Shown in pieces: positions 35,304 through 44,226 of a DNA stretch of 64,000 bases (within the stretch, counting starts at the first letter, position 1; the number at the start of each line of letters is the position of its first letter). Under the pieces are notes generated by a model that was given only the letters and a program-made list of their open reading frames with translations, was not told where the DNA came from and did no database searches. This DNA is from Chitinophagaceae bacterium (GTDB taxonomy: Bacteria; Bacteroidota; Bacteroidia; Chitinophagales; Chitinophagaceae), in assembly GCA_016720565.1 (NCBI GenBank), contig JADKKJ010000011.1, positions 868,001 to 932,000 of the forward strand. The letters run 5' to 3'. Position numbers and translations under genes: made by a program.

Positions 35304-36461
35304 ATGAAGATTTATGCTCTATTTCTTTTTCTATTTCCGGCATCAATATTAAGTGCCCAAAGTGTTTTTACCTATCAACCCAACCGAGTAACTGGAAATT
35401 TAGAGGTATTTCAAACGAGGCAAGGGGCAGCACCTGGAATACCCCAAAGAATTGCTGAAATTTACAAAAACCATGTGACGGGTTACATGGAAATAAAGGA
35501 AATAAACGGGGAAAACAAGCTAAAAAGCGTTCCTGAACCATTTACAAATAGACCGAACTATGATTTGGTGACTCAAATAAAACCTTTCGACTTTCCTTAC
35601 CAAGCTTTAATTGACCAAATTTCAGCATTAAATCAGAGAATAGAATATGATATAATTCAAAAGCAATTATTAGATAAATCATTATCAGAAAGTCGCCAAA
35701 AAGCATTTATTGATTTTGTAAAAACATCTTTGGAAAAGAATACAGTCATTGCTAATGGTCTTTTGAATTTTTATACTTCACAATATCAGTTTCCTTCAAA
35801 ACTTCAAGATGGGTATTATTATGCTACGCAATTAGATAACCAACAATGGGTTGATAAAGCTAAAAATGAAAATACGAATGGATATTTTATAAAAGTAGGA
35901 ATTGCTCGAATTGAAGGCAATAAAATTGTTGAATATTTTGAGAGTGCACATAGTGACATGAGGTCTAAAGAGAGTAATATTTATAGAAAATTAAACTTGG
36001 AAGTCAAGGGGACTGTAGATAAGTGCAAAGTCTCTTTTCGAGAGCGTGGCTCCGACAAATATCTCACCGTGTATTTTTTTGATAACATAATTGATCCCTC
36101 ATTTAGTATACCTAACCCCAATTTTGGATTTTTTACTGTTTTCACAGATGGAATAAATGGGGATTTAACTCCTGATAAGCAAATAGCAGGGATAAAAATA
36201 GTTAGAAACTTTACTATTGACCCTGATGCAGGGTTAAATAATATTATGTATTTACCGTATTCTGGCGCAATAGAAAAAAGCAATTTTAGCTTTCAAAATA
36301 GTTGTAATAATTCGTCATTGACATTTGCATTTAAAGGTAATTTGGGCACCTATAGCTTTGCAGTAAGAATTTTAAATTTTATTACGAAGTCCGAATATAA
36401 ATGGACTTTCAATAACATGACAATTGCTCCAGGAACATGTACTTATAAGGTCTTAAACTGA
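35304..36461 (+). CDS. hypothetical secreted protein
   Basis: A 385-residue protein with a signal peptide (MKIYALFLFLFPASILSAQ). The N-terminal ~60 residues are Thr/Asn/Gln-rich with a repeated beta pattern (RVTGNLEVFQTR, HVTGYMEIKEING). A helical region (residues ~95-150) follows, then a beta-rich C-terminal half. Four Cys residues are spread out. It is AT-rich compared with the left part of the window, consistent with acquired DNA. No family recognised; it could be an exported effector or a surface protein, but nothing fixes this. Confidence 0.6.
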   Translation: MKIYALFLFLFPASILSAQSVFTYQPNRVTGNLEVFQTRQGAAPGIPQRIAEIYKNHVTGYMEIKEINGENKLKSVPEPFTNRPNYDLVTQIKPFDFPYQALIDQISALNQRIEYDIIQKQLLDKSLSESRQKAFIDFVKTSLEKNTVIANGLLNFYTSQYQFPSKLQDGYYYATQLDNQQWVDKAKNENTNGYFIKVGIARIEGNKIVEYFESAHSDMRSKESNIYRKLNLEVKGTVDKCKVSFRERGSDKYLTVYFFDNIIDPSFSIPNPNFGFFTVFTDGINGDLTPDKQIAGIKIVRNFTIDPDAGLNNIMYLPYSGAIEKSNFSFQNSCNNSSLTFAFKGNLGTYSFAVRILNFITKSEYKWTFNNMTIAPGTCTYKVLN

Positions 36462-36478
36462 AAAGTGGATTAGTATCA

Positions 36479-36910
36479 TTACTTTTTACAGATTTGCCTC
36501 TGTAATCCATTGAGTAATTTGAAATAGGGACTTTCTTCGTTCTTTTGAAAATCAATATCCCATTTGGGCCATAAATGTTTTAAGATTTCAATGGCTGCAG
36601 GTTCTGGATTTTTAAATTGACCTTTTAATCTTGCGTCCGCTGACCAATCCCATTTTCCATTATTGTCATCCCAAAGAATTCTAAATAGAGCCCAATCAAA
36701 ATCCTCATTAGCCAGGGGAATGATATAATATTCTTCCTTAATTGTCCAATGTGTCCAATTTGCAAGTTCGCTATCTATAGATCCTAAATAAACAGCCTCC
36801 TTAGGCAACATTTCCTCCAGATCCCATAATTCATGACCAGAATCTATTTCATCGCACAGATCTACTAAAAAAGGCAATACAAACTCAGTGGTGTTTATCT
36901 CAAACGACAT
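36479..36910 (-). CDS. hypothetical acidic protein
   Basis: A 143-residue soluble acidic protein beginning MSFEINTTEFVLPFLVDLCDE. It is rich in Trp (WTHWTIKEEYY, WDDNNGKWDWSAD, LWPKWDI). Size and acidity resemble immunity proteins of contact toxins, but I cannot name a family and no toxin gene is adjacent, unless the secreted protein convergent to it is one. It converges with that gene with a 17-base gap. Confidence 0.5.
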   Translation of the reverse strand: MSFEINTTEFVLPFLVDLCDEIDSGHELWDLEEMLPKEAVYLGSIDSELANWTHWTIKEEYYIIPLANEDFDWALFRILWDDNNGKWDWSADARLKGQFKNPEPAAIEILKHLWPKWDIDFQKNEESPYFKLLNGLQRQICKK

Positions 36911-37064
36911 ATATGGGTGGTTTTACGGGTTCAGCACATCAGCTCCTTCAAATTTACAGGAAGGTTGGATTAATAATAGGAAAAGCGGGGGGGTAATCCC
37001 CGGTTCTGGCTACAAGTAGTCTATGACTGTCAATGCCGTAAAATTAATATTCGTGCTTGTGACC

Positions 37065-37098
37065 CCTATGGGAAAAACACCATAGGATTATGCTTTTT
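37065..37098 (+). terminator. hairpin with T run in the gap before the DUF2779 gene
   Basis: CCTATGG pairs with CCATAGG over an eight-base loop, followed after five bases by seven T (ATTATGCTTTTTTT). No plus-strand gene ends just before it, so it may be a leftover terminator or part of the leader of the DUF2779 gene. The rest of the 36,911-37,202 gap shows nothing clear. Confidence 0.4.
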
Positions 37099-37202
37099 TT
37101 CTCCCCGGATTTTCTTGGCAGAAACTCAAATATTCCATATTGTAATAATAATTAGCAAATAAAAACACTTTTAAGCGGTAATTTTAGGCTAATTCATTAG
37201 TT

Positions 37203-39227
37203 ATGTCCCTGCTGACAAAATCTAAATTTAAACTGGGCCTTGAGTGCCCCACAAAACTTTTTTATTCCAGCCATCCCGATCAATATGAGGACAATTCAAT
37301 CGACGATCAATTTTTACAGGCGTTAGCAGAGGGAGGTTATCAAGTGGGGGAACTAGCCAAATTTCTATTTTGTGAAGACCCCATCGAGGATGATATTACA
37401 GTCCACGAATTTAAAAGGGATCTAGCATTACAAGGGACAACTGATAGAAGGCGTAACGGAGCTAAGGTTATCGCAGAGGCGGCTTTTAGACATGAAAATC
37501 TGTTTGTCAGGTGTGATATTATTACTGAAGATGAAAACTCGATTAGGATTTATGAAGTAAAGGCGAAATCTTGGGATGACAAGACTGAGTTCATTTCTAC
37601 ATCAAAAAGGGGGGCCAACGCCGGTCAAACCAAACTGAATCGTGAATGGTCCCAATACATGTATGATATAGCCTTCCAGAAATATGTAGTTGAGAGGGCG
37701 GTACCAGAAAAGAAATTATTCGCTTATATTATTCTTGTTGACAAAACAACCAAAACTTCAATCGATGGGTTAAACCAAATTTTTAGAATCAATCGAGACG
37801 AAAGCGGGCGGGTTAAAATAGCTGTTCAAAATGGTATATGCCAGAAAGATTTGGGGGCTATCCCTTTGAAAGTTTTAAATGTAGATGATGTATGTAATTG
37901 GATTTACTCAAATACGGTTGACATTGTCATTGAGGGCCCGATAGGATTTGAAGAAACAATTGGCCTATTCTCAAGTTCCTTGGAAAATGATAGAATTATC
38001 TGGGCTAATAGTCCGACTACCATTTGTAAGGAGTGTCAATTTAGAAATGACAGCTACCCGGAAGGGAAGAAAAGTGGATTTCATGAATGCTGGAAGAAAA
38101 TCGCACATTTCAACGACGATGATTTTTCAAAGCCCCTATCACTTGAATTATGGGGGGGCAAAGCTGGTGCCAAATCAATTGTAGGTGACAGTCTACGAAA
38201 TCAAAAATATTTTATCTCGCAACTTGATCAGACGGATTTCGCCAGTTCAAAATGGGTTCCTTCGGGGGCTTCGACCTTGGATGCGACTCAGAGAAGGATT
38301 GTACAAATTGATAAGACCAATCGAGTTGATTACGCCCCCCACATTGACAAGGAAGGGTTATCTGACCTTTTTGAATCGCTCCCAGCACCCTATCATTTCA
38401 TTGACTTCGAGACAACCGCTGTCGCAATTCCCTTTCATAAAAACCGCCGTCCATACGAAGGACTGGCGTTCCAGTATTCATACCATTTGATGAGTGAAAA
38501 TGGAAGTATTGAACATAAAAACCAATTTCTTTCCTTCGAAAAGGGGGCTTTCCCGAGCTATGACTTTCTTCGAAGTTTGAGAAGGGATTTGACCGGCCAG
38601 CCCGGAACCATCTTTCGGTATCATAATCATGAGAACACTTATCTGAATTTAATTTACAAGCAATTATTTGAGGACAAGAGTGTGCCGGACAGAGATGATC
38701 TTATGTCTTTTATTCAGGAGATTTCCCATCCATCAAGTGATTCGCCAGACAAGTGGGAGCCAAAAAATGACATGAAAGATCTATATGATTATGTCTTATC
38801 CCATTTCTATTCACTTCACTCTAAGGGGTCTAATTCAATCAAACAAATTCTCCCCGCTGTTATTAAGAGTTCCCCTTACCTTCAAAAAAAGTATACTCAA
38901 CCGATCTATGGAACTGAAATAAGGAGCTTGAATTTTACATCACCTCATATATGGCTCAACCCTGAAAAGGGGTATGATCCTTACAAAACCTTGCCTGAAG
39001 TATTTCCCTCCATTGATGAATTAAAACTTGATTTGAATGATGGGAGTCTAACAGAATTGGCTGATGGTGGAGCGGCAATGATGGCTTACGCCTATCTTCA
39101 ATTTACTGATCTGCCGGAAGACAAGAGAATTCTTTATAGGGATGCCCTACTTAGGTATTGTGAACTTGATACTATGGCAATGGCGATGATTTGGGAATAT
39201 TGGGGACATGAAATAAAAAGGTGGTAA
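37203..39227 (+). CDS. DUF2779 protein (RecB/Cas4-like nuclease plus DEDD exonuclease-like domain)
   Basis: A 674-residue cytoplasmic protein. The N-terminus LTKSKFKLGLECPTKLFYSS carries the first Cys of a Cas4/AddB-like iron-sulfur site; VRCDIITEDE and RIYEVKAKSW give the Asp and ExK of a PD-(D/E)XK nuclease fold; and CKECQFRNDSY with HECWKK supply the other Cys. The C-terminal half starts with HFIDFETTAVAIPF, the first DxE motif of a DEDD-type 3'-5' exonuclease, and ends LRYCELDTMAMAMIW with a later Asp. This two-nuclease layout is DUF2779. Function unproven; similar genes occur in mobile and defence regions. Confidence 0.75.
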   Translation: MSLLTKSKFKLGLECPTKLFYSSHPDQYEDNSIDDQFLQALAEGGYQVGELAKFLFCEDPIEDDITVHEFKRDLALQGTTDRRRNGAKVIAEAAFRHENLFVRCDIITEDENSIRIYEVKAKSWDDKTEFISTSKRGANAGQTKLNREWSQYMYDIAFQKYVVERAVPEKKLFAYIILVDKTTKTSIDGLNQIFRINRDESGRVKIAVQNGICQKDLGAIPLKVLNVDDVCNWIYSNTVDIVIEGPIGFEETIGLFSSSLENDRIIWANSPTTICKECQFRNDSYPEGKKSGFHECWKKIAHFNDDDFSKPLSLELWGGKAGAKSIVGDSLRNQKYFISQLDQTDFASSKWVPSGASTLDATQRRIVQIDKTNRVDYAPHIDKEGLSDLFESLPAPYHFIDFETTAVAIPFHKNRRPYEGLAFQYSYHLMSENGSIEHKNQFLSFEKGAFPSYDFLRSLRRDLTGQPGTIFRYHNHENTYLNLIYKQLFEDKSVPDRDDLMSFIQEISHPSSDSPDKWEPKNDMKDLYDYVLSHFYSLHSKGSNSIKQILPAVIKSSPYLQKKYTQPIYGTEIRSLNFTSPHIWLNPEKGYDPYKTLPEVFPSIDELKLDLNDGSLTELADGGAAMMAYAYLQFTDLPEDKRILYRDALLRYCELDTMAMAMIWEYWGHEIKRW

Positions 39228-39286
39228 CTAGGTTTTTTTAAGACTATCATAACCGGAAGTTTTATTATTTTAAAAAAATAAAATAC

Positions 39287-39303
39287 TGTAAGTCGTCAAA
39301 ACA
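39287..39303 (+). repeat. 17-base direct repeat, copy 1
   Basis: TGTAAGTCGTCAAAACA, matched at 16 of 17 positions by 40,482-40,498. The two copies bracket the PD-(D/E)XK nuclease gene. Sequence after this copy (ACTTGGACTTTTTCTTAAG) loosely resembles the left end of the IS3 element. Confidence 0.6.
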
Positions 39304-39349
39304 ACTTGGACTTTTTCTTAAGTACAGTTTCTTAAATACCATTTAGTAA

Positions 39350-40366
39350 TTATCTACAAAGAATTTTACTTCTTCCATCCTTTATAGTGCCTAAATCACG
39401 TATTTTTTCAGAAATGAATTTTTTGATAGCAATGATATTGTCGATATCCTTGTCAATAAACTCCGTTATAGGTTTCAATGCAGTATAATAAAAGAAGTCA
39501 GAATCATATTGATAAATAATCCATTTTTTTTTCTCCAGTGAGTCCAAACAATCAGAAAGAAGTGTTTTATCCAACTTAACAGGTAACGCTATTGAGATGC
39601 CTACTTCGGGTATTTCAGTATCGGGATCATCCCAAAAAAAGCCAACATAAATATTGTAATTGATACGTTTAAAACTCATGGTTGAATAGCTCGCATAATG
39701 ATTGTCCCAGAGCCTAGAACTTCGGCTTGAGTCCTTTGATAGTGGGCCAAGTATCCTTTCAAATTCAGGTTTTACCTGCTCAAGGACTTCATCCATTTTT
39801 GAAATAGCGGCAGAGATGGACTTCATCGCATTTAAATCCTGCATTGAGAAATTCTTTACATCTTCCATATGGTTCTCTTTTAAAAATGTTTTTAATTCAT
39901 TGGTTATCTCCCTATTGGTTTCATTGATACTTTTATAGACATCAATCCAACGTAGTTGGGTTATATTAACCACATCCTTTTCAAAATCTTTTGGCTCATA
40001 ATATTTAGTCAAATAGACAAAATTTCTGTTACGAGCCTTATCTTTCCGTAAAAGACTGAGATATTTGGCCAGCTGCCCTTTTCTTTCTGACGATTCAACC
40101 TTGCACTCAATAAAAATGGTTACATCCTTCCCTCTAATCTCGATATCCGGTCGACCATAACCTTCAAAATGTTTTTGGGTAACAATAGTTAGCCCATCAT
40201 CCGCAAATGAAGAGTTCGTAAATAGAGCCAAAAAGCTTCTTTGAAACCGAGGGTCATTGATCAAGCAAAAGGCAAATATTTCAATTAAAAAGTTTTCAAG
40301 TGGAGAGTTTTTCTCCCGTTGCCTATAGGAAAATACATTTGAGAAGATTGAGCTTGTGGAACTCAT
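39350..40366 (-). CDS. PD-(D/E)XK nuclease superfamily protein
   Basis: A 338-residue protein from the ATG at 40366 (MSSTSSIFSNVFSYRQREK); the frame is open to 40423 but the extra 19 residues look non-native. The nuclease core is clear in the first third: GRPDIEIRGKDVTIFIECKVESSERKGQLAKY supplies Asp, ExK (as ECK) and the downstream Gln, as in the PDDEXK_4 type. The rest is helical with a C-terminal alpha/beta domain. Such proteins are common in defence islands. It is transcribed toward the DUF2779 gene, and its promoter region is next to the IS3 element and between 17-base direct repeats. Confidence 0.7.
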   Translation of the reverse strand: MSSTSSIFSNVFSYRQREKNSPLENFLIEIFAFCLINDPRFQRSFLALFTNSSFADDGLTIVTQKHFEGYGRPDIEIRGKDVTIFIECKVESSERKGQLAKYLSLLRKDKARNRNFVYLTKYYEPKDFEKDVVNITQLRWIDVYKSINETNREITNELKTFLKENHMEDVKNFSMQDLNAMKSISAAISKMDEVLEQVKPEFERILGPLSKDSSRSSRLWDNHYASYSTMSFKRINYNIYVGFFWDDPDTEIPEVGISIALPVKLDKTLLSDCLDSLEKKKWIIYQYDSDFFYYTALKPITEFIDKDIDNIIAIKKFISEKIRDLGTIKDGRSKILCR

Positions 40367-40481
40367 TAAAAGTAGATTAGCTGTTCTAATAATATTACTG
40401 GAAGTTAAAGACTTAATTCTCAAACAACAATTTTTAAAAATGCCGAAGGGTAATCCACGACGGCGGCTCTTAATCCACTGA

Positions 40482-40498
40482 TGTATGTCGTCAAAACA
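40482..40498 (+). repeat. 17-base direct repeat, copy 2
   Basis: TGTATGTCGTCAAAACA, directly next to the left end of the IS3 element. It pairs with 39,287-39,303. Confidence 0.6.
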
Positions 40499-40512
40499 GA
40501 GTGTACTTTCTC

Positions 40513-41547
40513 CTAGAGAGTATTTCCTTGATTTAAGTTAGATAAATTATTTAAGTTTTTTAGGGTTGGATTAATATAATTTAGTTTTTCAGTAAAATAT
40601 AGGGCTCGGCGGTATCTCATATTTTGCAATTTGATCTTCTCTCTTCTTTTCAGGATTTGTTCTCTTTTTCCAAAATATACATCAGCTGGAGTTACATTGT
40701 CAAGTGATTCGTGGTAGCGTTCATGATTGTAGTAATTCACGAATGATGTTAGTGCTGCATTTAACTCTTCAGGGCAATAATAATTATCAAGCTTTACCAC
40801 ATTTTTCATACTCCTGTGATAACGTTCTATTTTCCCCTGGGTTTGAGGGTGCCGAACTCGCCCATGTATGGGTTTGATGTCCTTTGATTTCAAGAACTCT
40901 TTGATCTCAGCGGATATATAACATGACCCATTATCAGACAACAGCTTTGGTCGTTGCCCTTTTTGCAGTCCCGCCACCGTTAGGGCCTTTTCTACCGTTC
41001 TTTCCACATCCTCTGTTTTCATATTACGGCACAATTCCCAGTGAACAATATAGCGGCTGTAATCATCCAAAATCGTACTCAGGTAATACCAGCCCCAACC
41101 AATGATCTTAAAATAAGTAAAGTCTGTTTGCCACATTTCATGGACAAAATTAGTTTTGTCCTTAAATTCATTAGAGGCGGCTAGCAAAATATGCATAGGC
41201 GTCGTAATAAGACCTTTGCTCTTTAAAATACGATACACACTGCTTTCCGATATGAAGATCTTTTGCTCATCGGTGAGTTTTACTGAGAGCTCCCTGGGCG
41301 ATAGTACAGGGTGCTCTAGCGCCACATCTACCACCAGTTGTTTCTGGGCCTCCGGTATAGAGTTCCATTGCCGGCGGGTCCTGCTTTTAGGTAATAGTCC
41401 GTTGGGGCCATGGCTGAGATAGGCCTGGTACCATTTGTAAAAAGTACTCTTATGGATACCAAGTTCCTTTAAGGTTCTATTCACTCCTAACTCAGAGCGA
41501 TCTACTAGCTGAATGATCTCCTGTTTTTCTGCTGGGGACAGTCGCAT
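40513..41547 (-). CDS. IS3-family transposase OrfB (DDE integrase)
   Basis: A 344-residue protein. The N-terminal helix-turn-helix region (LGVNRTLKELGIHKSTFYKW) leads to an rve-type core with the DDE residues in MWQTDFTYFK, PKLLSDNGSCY and TQGKIERYHR, then NHERYHESLDNVTPADVYFG. It catalyses strand cutting and joining of the element. The frame is intact, so the element may still be active. Its start lies 20 bases after the orfA stop, without the overlapping frameshift seen in many IS3 members. Confidence 0.9.
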   Translation of the reverse strand: MRLSPAEKQEIIQLVDRSELGVNRTLKELGIHKSTFYKWYQAYLSHGPNGLLPKSRTRRQWNSIPEAQKQLVVDVALEHPVLSPRELSVKLTDEQKIFISESSVYRILKSKGLITTPMHILLAASNEFKDKTNFVHEMWQTDFTYFKIIGWGWYYLSTILDDYSRYIVHWELCRNMKTEDVERTVEKALTVAGLQKGQRPKLLSDNGSCYISAEIKEFLKSKDIKPIHGRVRHPQTQGKIERYHRSMKNVVKLDNYYCPEELNAALTSFVNYYNHERYHESLDNVTPADVYFGKREQILKRREKIKLQNMRYRRALYFTEKLNYINPTLKNLNNLSNLNQGNTL

Positions 41548-41567
41548 ATACTTTTTCCATTTTTCAT

Positions 41568-41924
41568 TTATTCCAAAATGGTCAAGCTTTTTTTTACAAT
41601 ATCATAGCGTAGCATCAGGTCGGCTACCATTTCCTTAAGTCGTTGATTCTCCTTTCTCAAATCAGCTACCTCATCAGAAGTGGCTTCCCGCGTCGTATCG
41701 CCAGCCAGCCTCTTTTTACCAGCCTCCAGGAATTCCTTATTCCATTTGTAAAACTGAGTAGCATGAATGCCATACTTTCGGCAAATCTCCGCTACCGATG
41801 TTTCTCCGCGAATAGCTTCCATCACAATAAGGATCTTTTGTTCGGAGGTGAACAAGCGCCTGGCTTTTCGGCGGACATCCTTCACAAAGTTTTCTGTAGT
41901 TTGCTTCTTAGATCTCGTTTCCAT
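41568..41924 (-). CDS. IS3-family transposase OrfA
   Basis: A 118-residue DNA-binding protein. SEQKILIVMEAIRGETSVAE and ICRKYGIHATQFYKWNKEFL form the helix-turn-helix, and the C-terminal LRKENQRLKEMVADLMLRYD is a leucine-zipper-like coiled coil for assembly with OrfB. Intact and complete. It would bind the element's ends. Confidence 0.9.
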   Translation of the reverse strand: METRSKKQTTENFVKDVRRKARRLFTSEQKILIVMEAIRGETSVAEICRKYGIHATQFYKWNKEFLEAGKKRLAGDTTREATSDEVADLRKENQRLKEMVADLMLRYDIVKKSLTILE

Positions 41925-41998
41925 TACATTAATTTTTAGGTTAAATAATTAGGAAACACTCTCTTAAGATAATAAATTAGTGGTACACTTTAAGCTGA

Positions 41999-43569
41999 AG
42001 ATTTACAAAATACACAAAAGTTTTATGCAATGGCTGCATCTGGCATTACGAGAAAACCTTGCCGGATGATTTAAAGCAGCAATTAGACAATGTGTATCCA
42101 ATTTTAAATTATGACCTTAAAAAAGAGTACGACATATATGAGGAACTAAAAAAGACGAACCGTTATCCCGAATATCTTGGTATGCAGGAATGGTTTTACA
42201 ATCATTACCTGAATACACCAGCTTTTAATAGAATAATAAAACTTGCACCTGAAGGCTTTTATCAGGTGCCCAATGAAAAAGTGTATTTGGTTGGCAAAGG
42301 CAATAACATCCTGCAATTCAAGAATGGAACACACATTAACCCTGGTCTGGGCATTCTTACACACAAACCATTACAGGCATATACTGAAGGTCATTTGAAA
42401 CTGTTTTTTATTTATAATAAAGCAGATGCCGATTTTGTAAAAGGCCACATGTATAAGTTCATGATGGAAGGCTGGCATGGCATTGTAAATAAAAAGCAAA
42501 AGATGCAAAACCACTGATTGAATATATTAATCAGCAATTCAGTTTTGATGCCGCCAAACAAACTTCCTTTATAGACAACAATACTATTTTTGAAGAAGTA
42601 AAGGAACAATTAGATAAGTTTTCACTTGACCCCGGCTGTACGTATGTTGCCATATACATAAGCCCCATTAAGAATGACGATAAAGACCATCCGCAACACA
42701 AGGCTTATTACCAAATAAAAGAGCATTTGCTCGATAAGGGTATCACTTCGCAGGTTATTTTTAAAGAACACCTTGCAAAACCAGAGTTCTATTATTTTTT
42801 GCCCAATATATACGTTGCTTTATTGGCGAAAATGGGAGGAATACCCTGGCGGCTGGCACGGTCCCGTGCAAATGAACTGATTATAGGCGTAGGTGCATTC
42901 AAACCCCGTGATGCGGCTCATCGTTATGTAGGCAGTGCATTTTGTTTCAGTAATGACGGTAAGTTCGAAGGCTTCGGCTGCTATAAAAAGAACGAAACAA
43001 AGCTGCTGGCCGGTTCAATAAAAGACCAGGTTGAGAAATTCATAGAGCAACATCAATCTGTAAGGCGAATCATCATTCACTTTTACAAGGAAATTTCAGA
43101 CCCCGAAGAACTACAGCCCATACTTAAAATGCTTGACAGTATTGGTTACGGTGATGTACCTGTTATCGTAATCACCATCAATAAAACAGAAAGCCGGGAG
43201 TTTCTGGCTTTTGATATGAATAGCGAGGGCAAGATGCCGTTAAGTGGCACATACCTCAGCATAGGCTATAATAAATTCCTGTTGTTTAATAATGTAAGGT
43301 ATAAGGAGGAAGTGCCAATTGCTGCGAAAGACTATCATTTCCCGGTGAAGCTGTCAATCAAATCCTCAAAGCCAGATGAATTGAGTATGTCAGTTATAGG
43401 AGAGTTAATTGACCAGGTGTATCAGTTCAGCCGCATGTATTGGAAAAGCATCAGCCAGCAAAACCTGCCTGTAACAACTATATATCCGGAAATGGTAGCA
43501 AAGATTTTCCCCTATTTCGACAGAGAGGAATTACCTGAGTTTGGAAAGAAAAATTTGTGGTTTTTGTAA
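41999..43569 (+). pseudogene. prokaryotic Argonaute (MID-PIWI), N-terminally truncated and frameshifted
   Basis: Reading from the IS3 right end, one frame gives NGCIWHYEKTLPDDLKQQL, then HLKLFFIYNKADADF and ends at 42,517. A second frame picks up at once with AKDAKPLIEYINQQF and ends at 43,569. The switch needs one base lost from an A run near 42,490. The second part is a PIWI domain: NELIIGVGAFKP, GSAFCFSNDGKFEGF, IIIHFYKEIS, MPLSGTYLSIGYNKFLLFNN, DQVYQFSRMYWKSISQQNLP, ending KKNLWFL as Argonautes do. Asp of the first catalytic motif is Gly (GVG) and HFYK replaces the third, so the protein was probably a non-cutting type. The N-terminal domains are missing. Confidence 0.78.
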
Positions 43570-43580
43570 AATATAAAACA

Positions 43581-44156
43581 ATGAATCTCTACATAAAAAA
43601 CATGGTTTGCAACCGCTGCATCATGGTGGTTAAGCAGGAACTGGAAAACCTGGGCTTAAACCCCATCCATGTTACAATGGGAGAGGCAGTACTGAAAAAA
43701 AACCCATCTGTAAAAAAAATGCAACAACTCAACAGCCGTTTGTTCCAACTCGGCTTTGAGATACTCGATGACCAGAAGCAAAAACAGATTGAAAAAATAA
43801 AAAGCCTGCTTATTAAAAAAGTACAGTCAGGCGATGTAGAAGAACATTTCAGCATCAGTGAATATTTGAGCACTGCCTTGCATAAAGAATATAGTTACAT
43901 CTCCCGTTTATTTTCTGAAGTAGAAGGAATTACGGTTGAACAATTTTTTATTCTGCAAAAAACGGAAAAAGTAAAAGAACTCCTGGTATATGGGGAGCAG
44001 AATTTAAGCGAAATTTCCTTTTTCTTAGGTTACAGCAGCGTGGCGCATCTTTCAGCACAGTTCAAAAAAGTTACCGGCTTAACACCGAGCCAGTTTAAAA
44101 AAATAGGCAGCACAAATCGGAAATCTTTAGATAGTGTACAGAACAAGAAACTATAA
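43581..44156 (+). CDS. AraC-family regulator with N-terminal HMA-like CxxC domain
   Basis: A 191-residue protein from the ATG at 43581 (MNLYIKNMVCNRCIMVVKQEL); eight extra codons upstream are not native. The first ~70 residues form a ferredoxin-like HMA-type fold with CNRC as a metal site. A short linker leads to an AraC DNA-binding domain (SEYLSTALHKEYSYISRLFS, then ISFFLGYSSVAHLSAQFKKV and GLTPSQFKKI). A metal-sensing regulator of the resistance genes that follow is the natural reading, although the sensing role is inferred. The gene begins 12 bases after the Argonaute stop but clearly belongs with the metal island. Confidence 0.85.
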   Translation: MNLYIKNMVCNRCIMVVKQELENLGLNPIHVTMGEAVLKKNPSVKKMQQLNSRLFQLGFEILDDQKQKQIEKIKSLLIKKVQSGDVEEHFSISEYLSTALHKEYSYISRLFSEVEGITVEQFFILQKTEKVKELLVYGEQNLSEISFFLGYSSVAHLSAQFKKVTGLTPSQFKKIGSTNRKSLDSVQNKKL

Positions 44157-44226
44157 ATCATATCCATAATTCTGTAACAATACTACTTCCCGTTTGAAGG
44201 AACTTTGTGTCATTAAATTAACAGAC

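Larger units (their letters stand above)
40500..41989 (-). mobile_element. IS3-family insertion sequence
   Basis: About 1.49 kb with orfA and orfB on the minus strand. The ends share AGTGTAC in inverted orientation (40,500-40,506 and 41,983-41,989), and internal parts also match (AGAGAGT-TTTCCT on both sides). No clear target-site duplication was seen, so the insertion may have been followed by a flanking deletion. It borders the truncated Argonaute gene on the right and the PD-(D/E)XK nuclease on the left. Confidence 0.8.
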
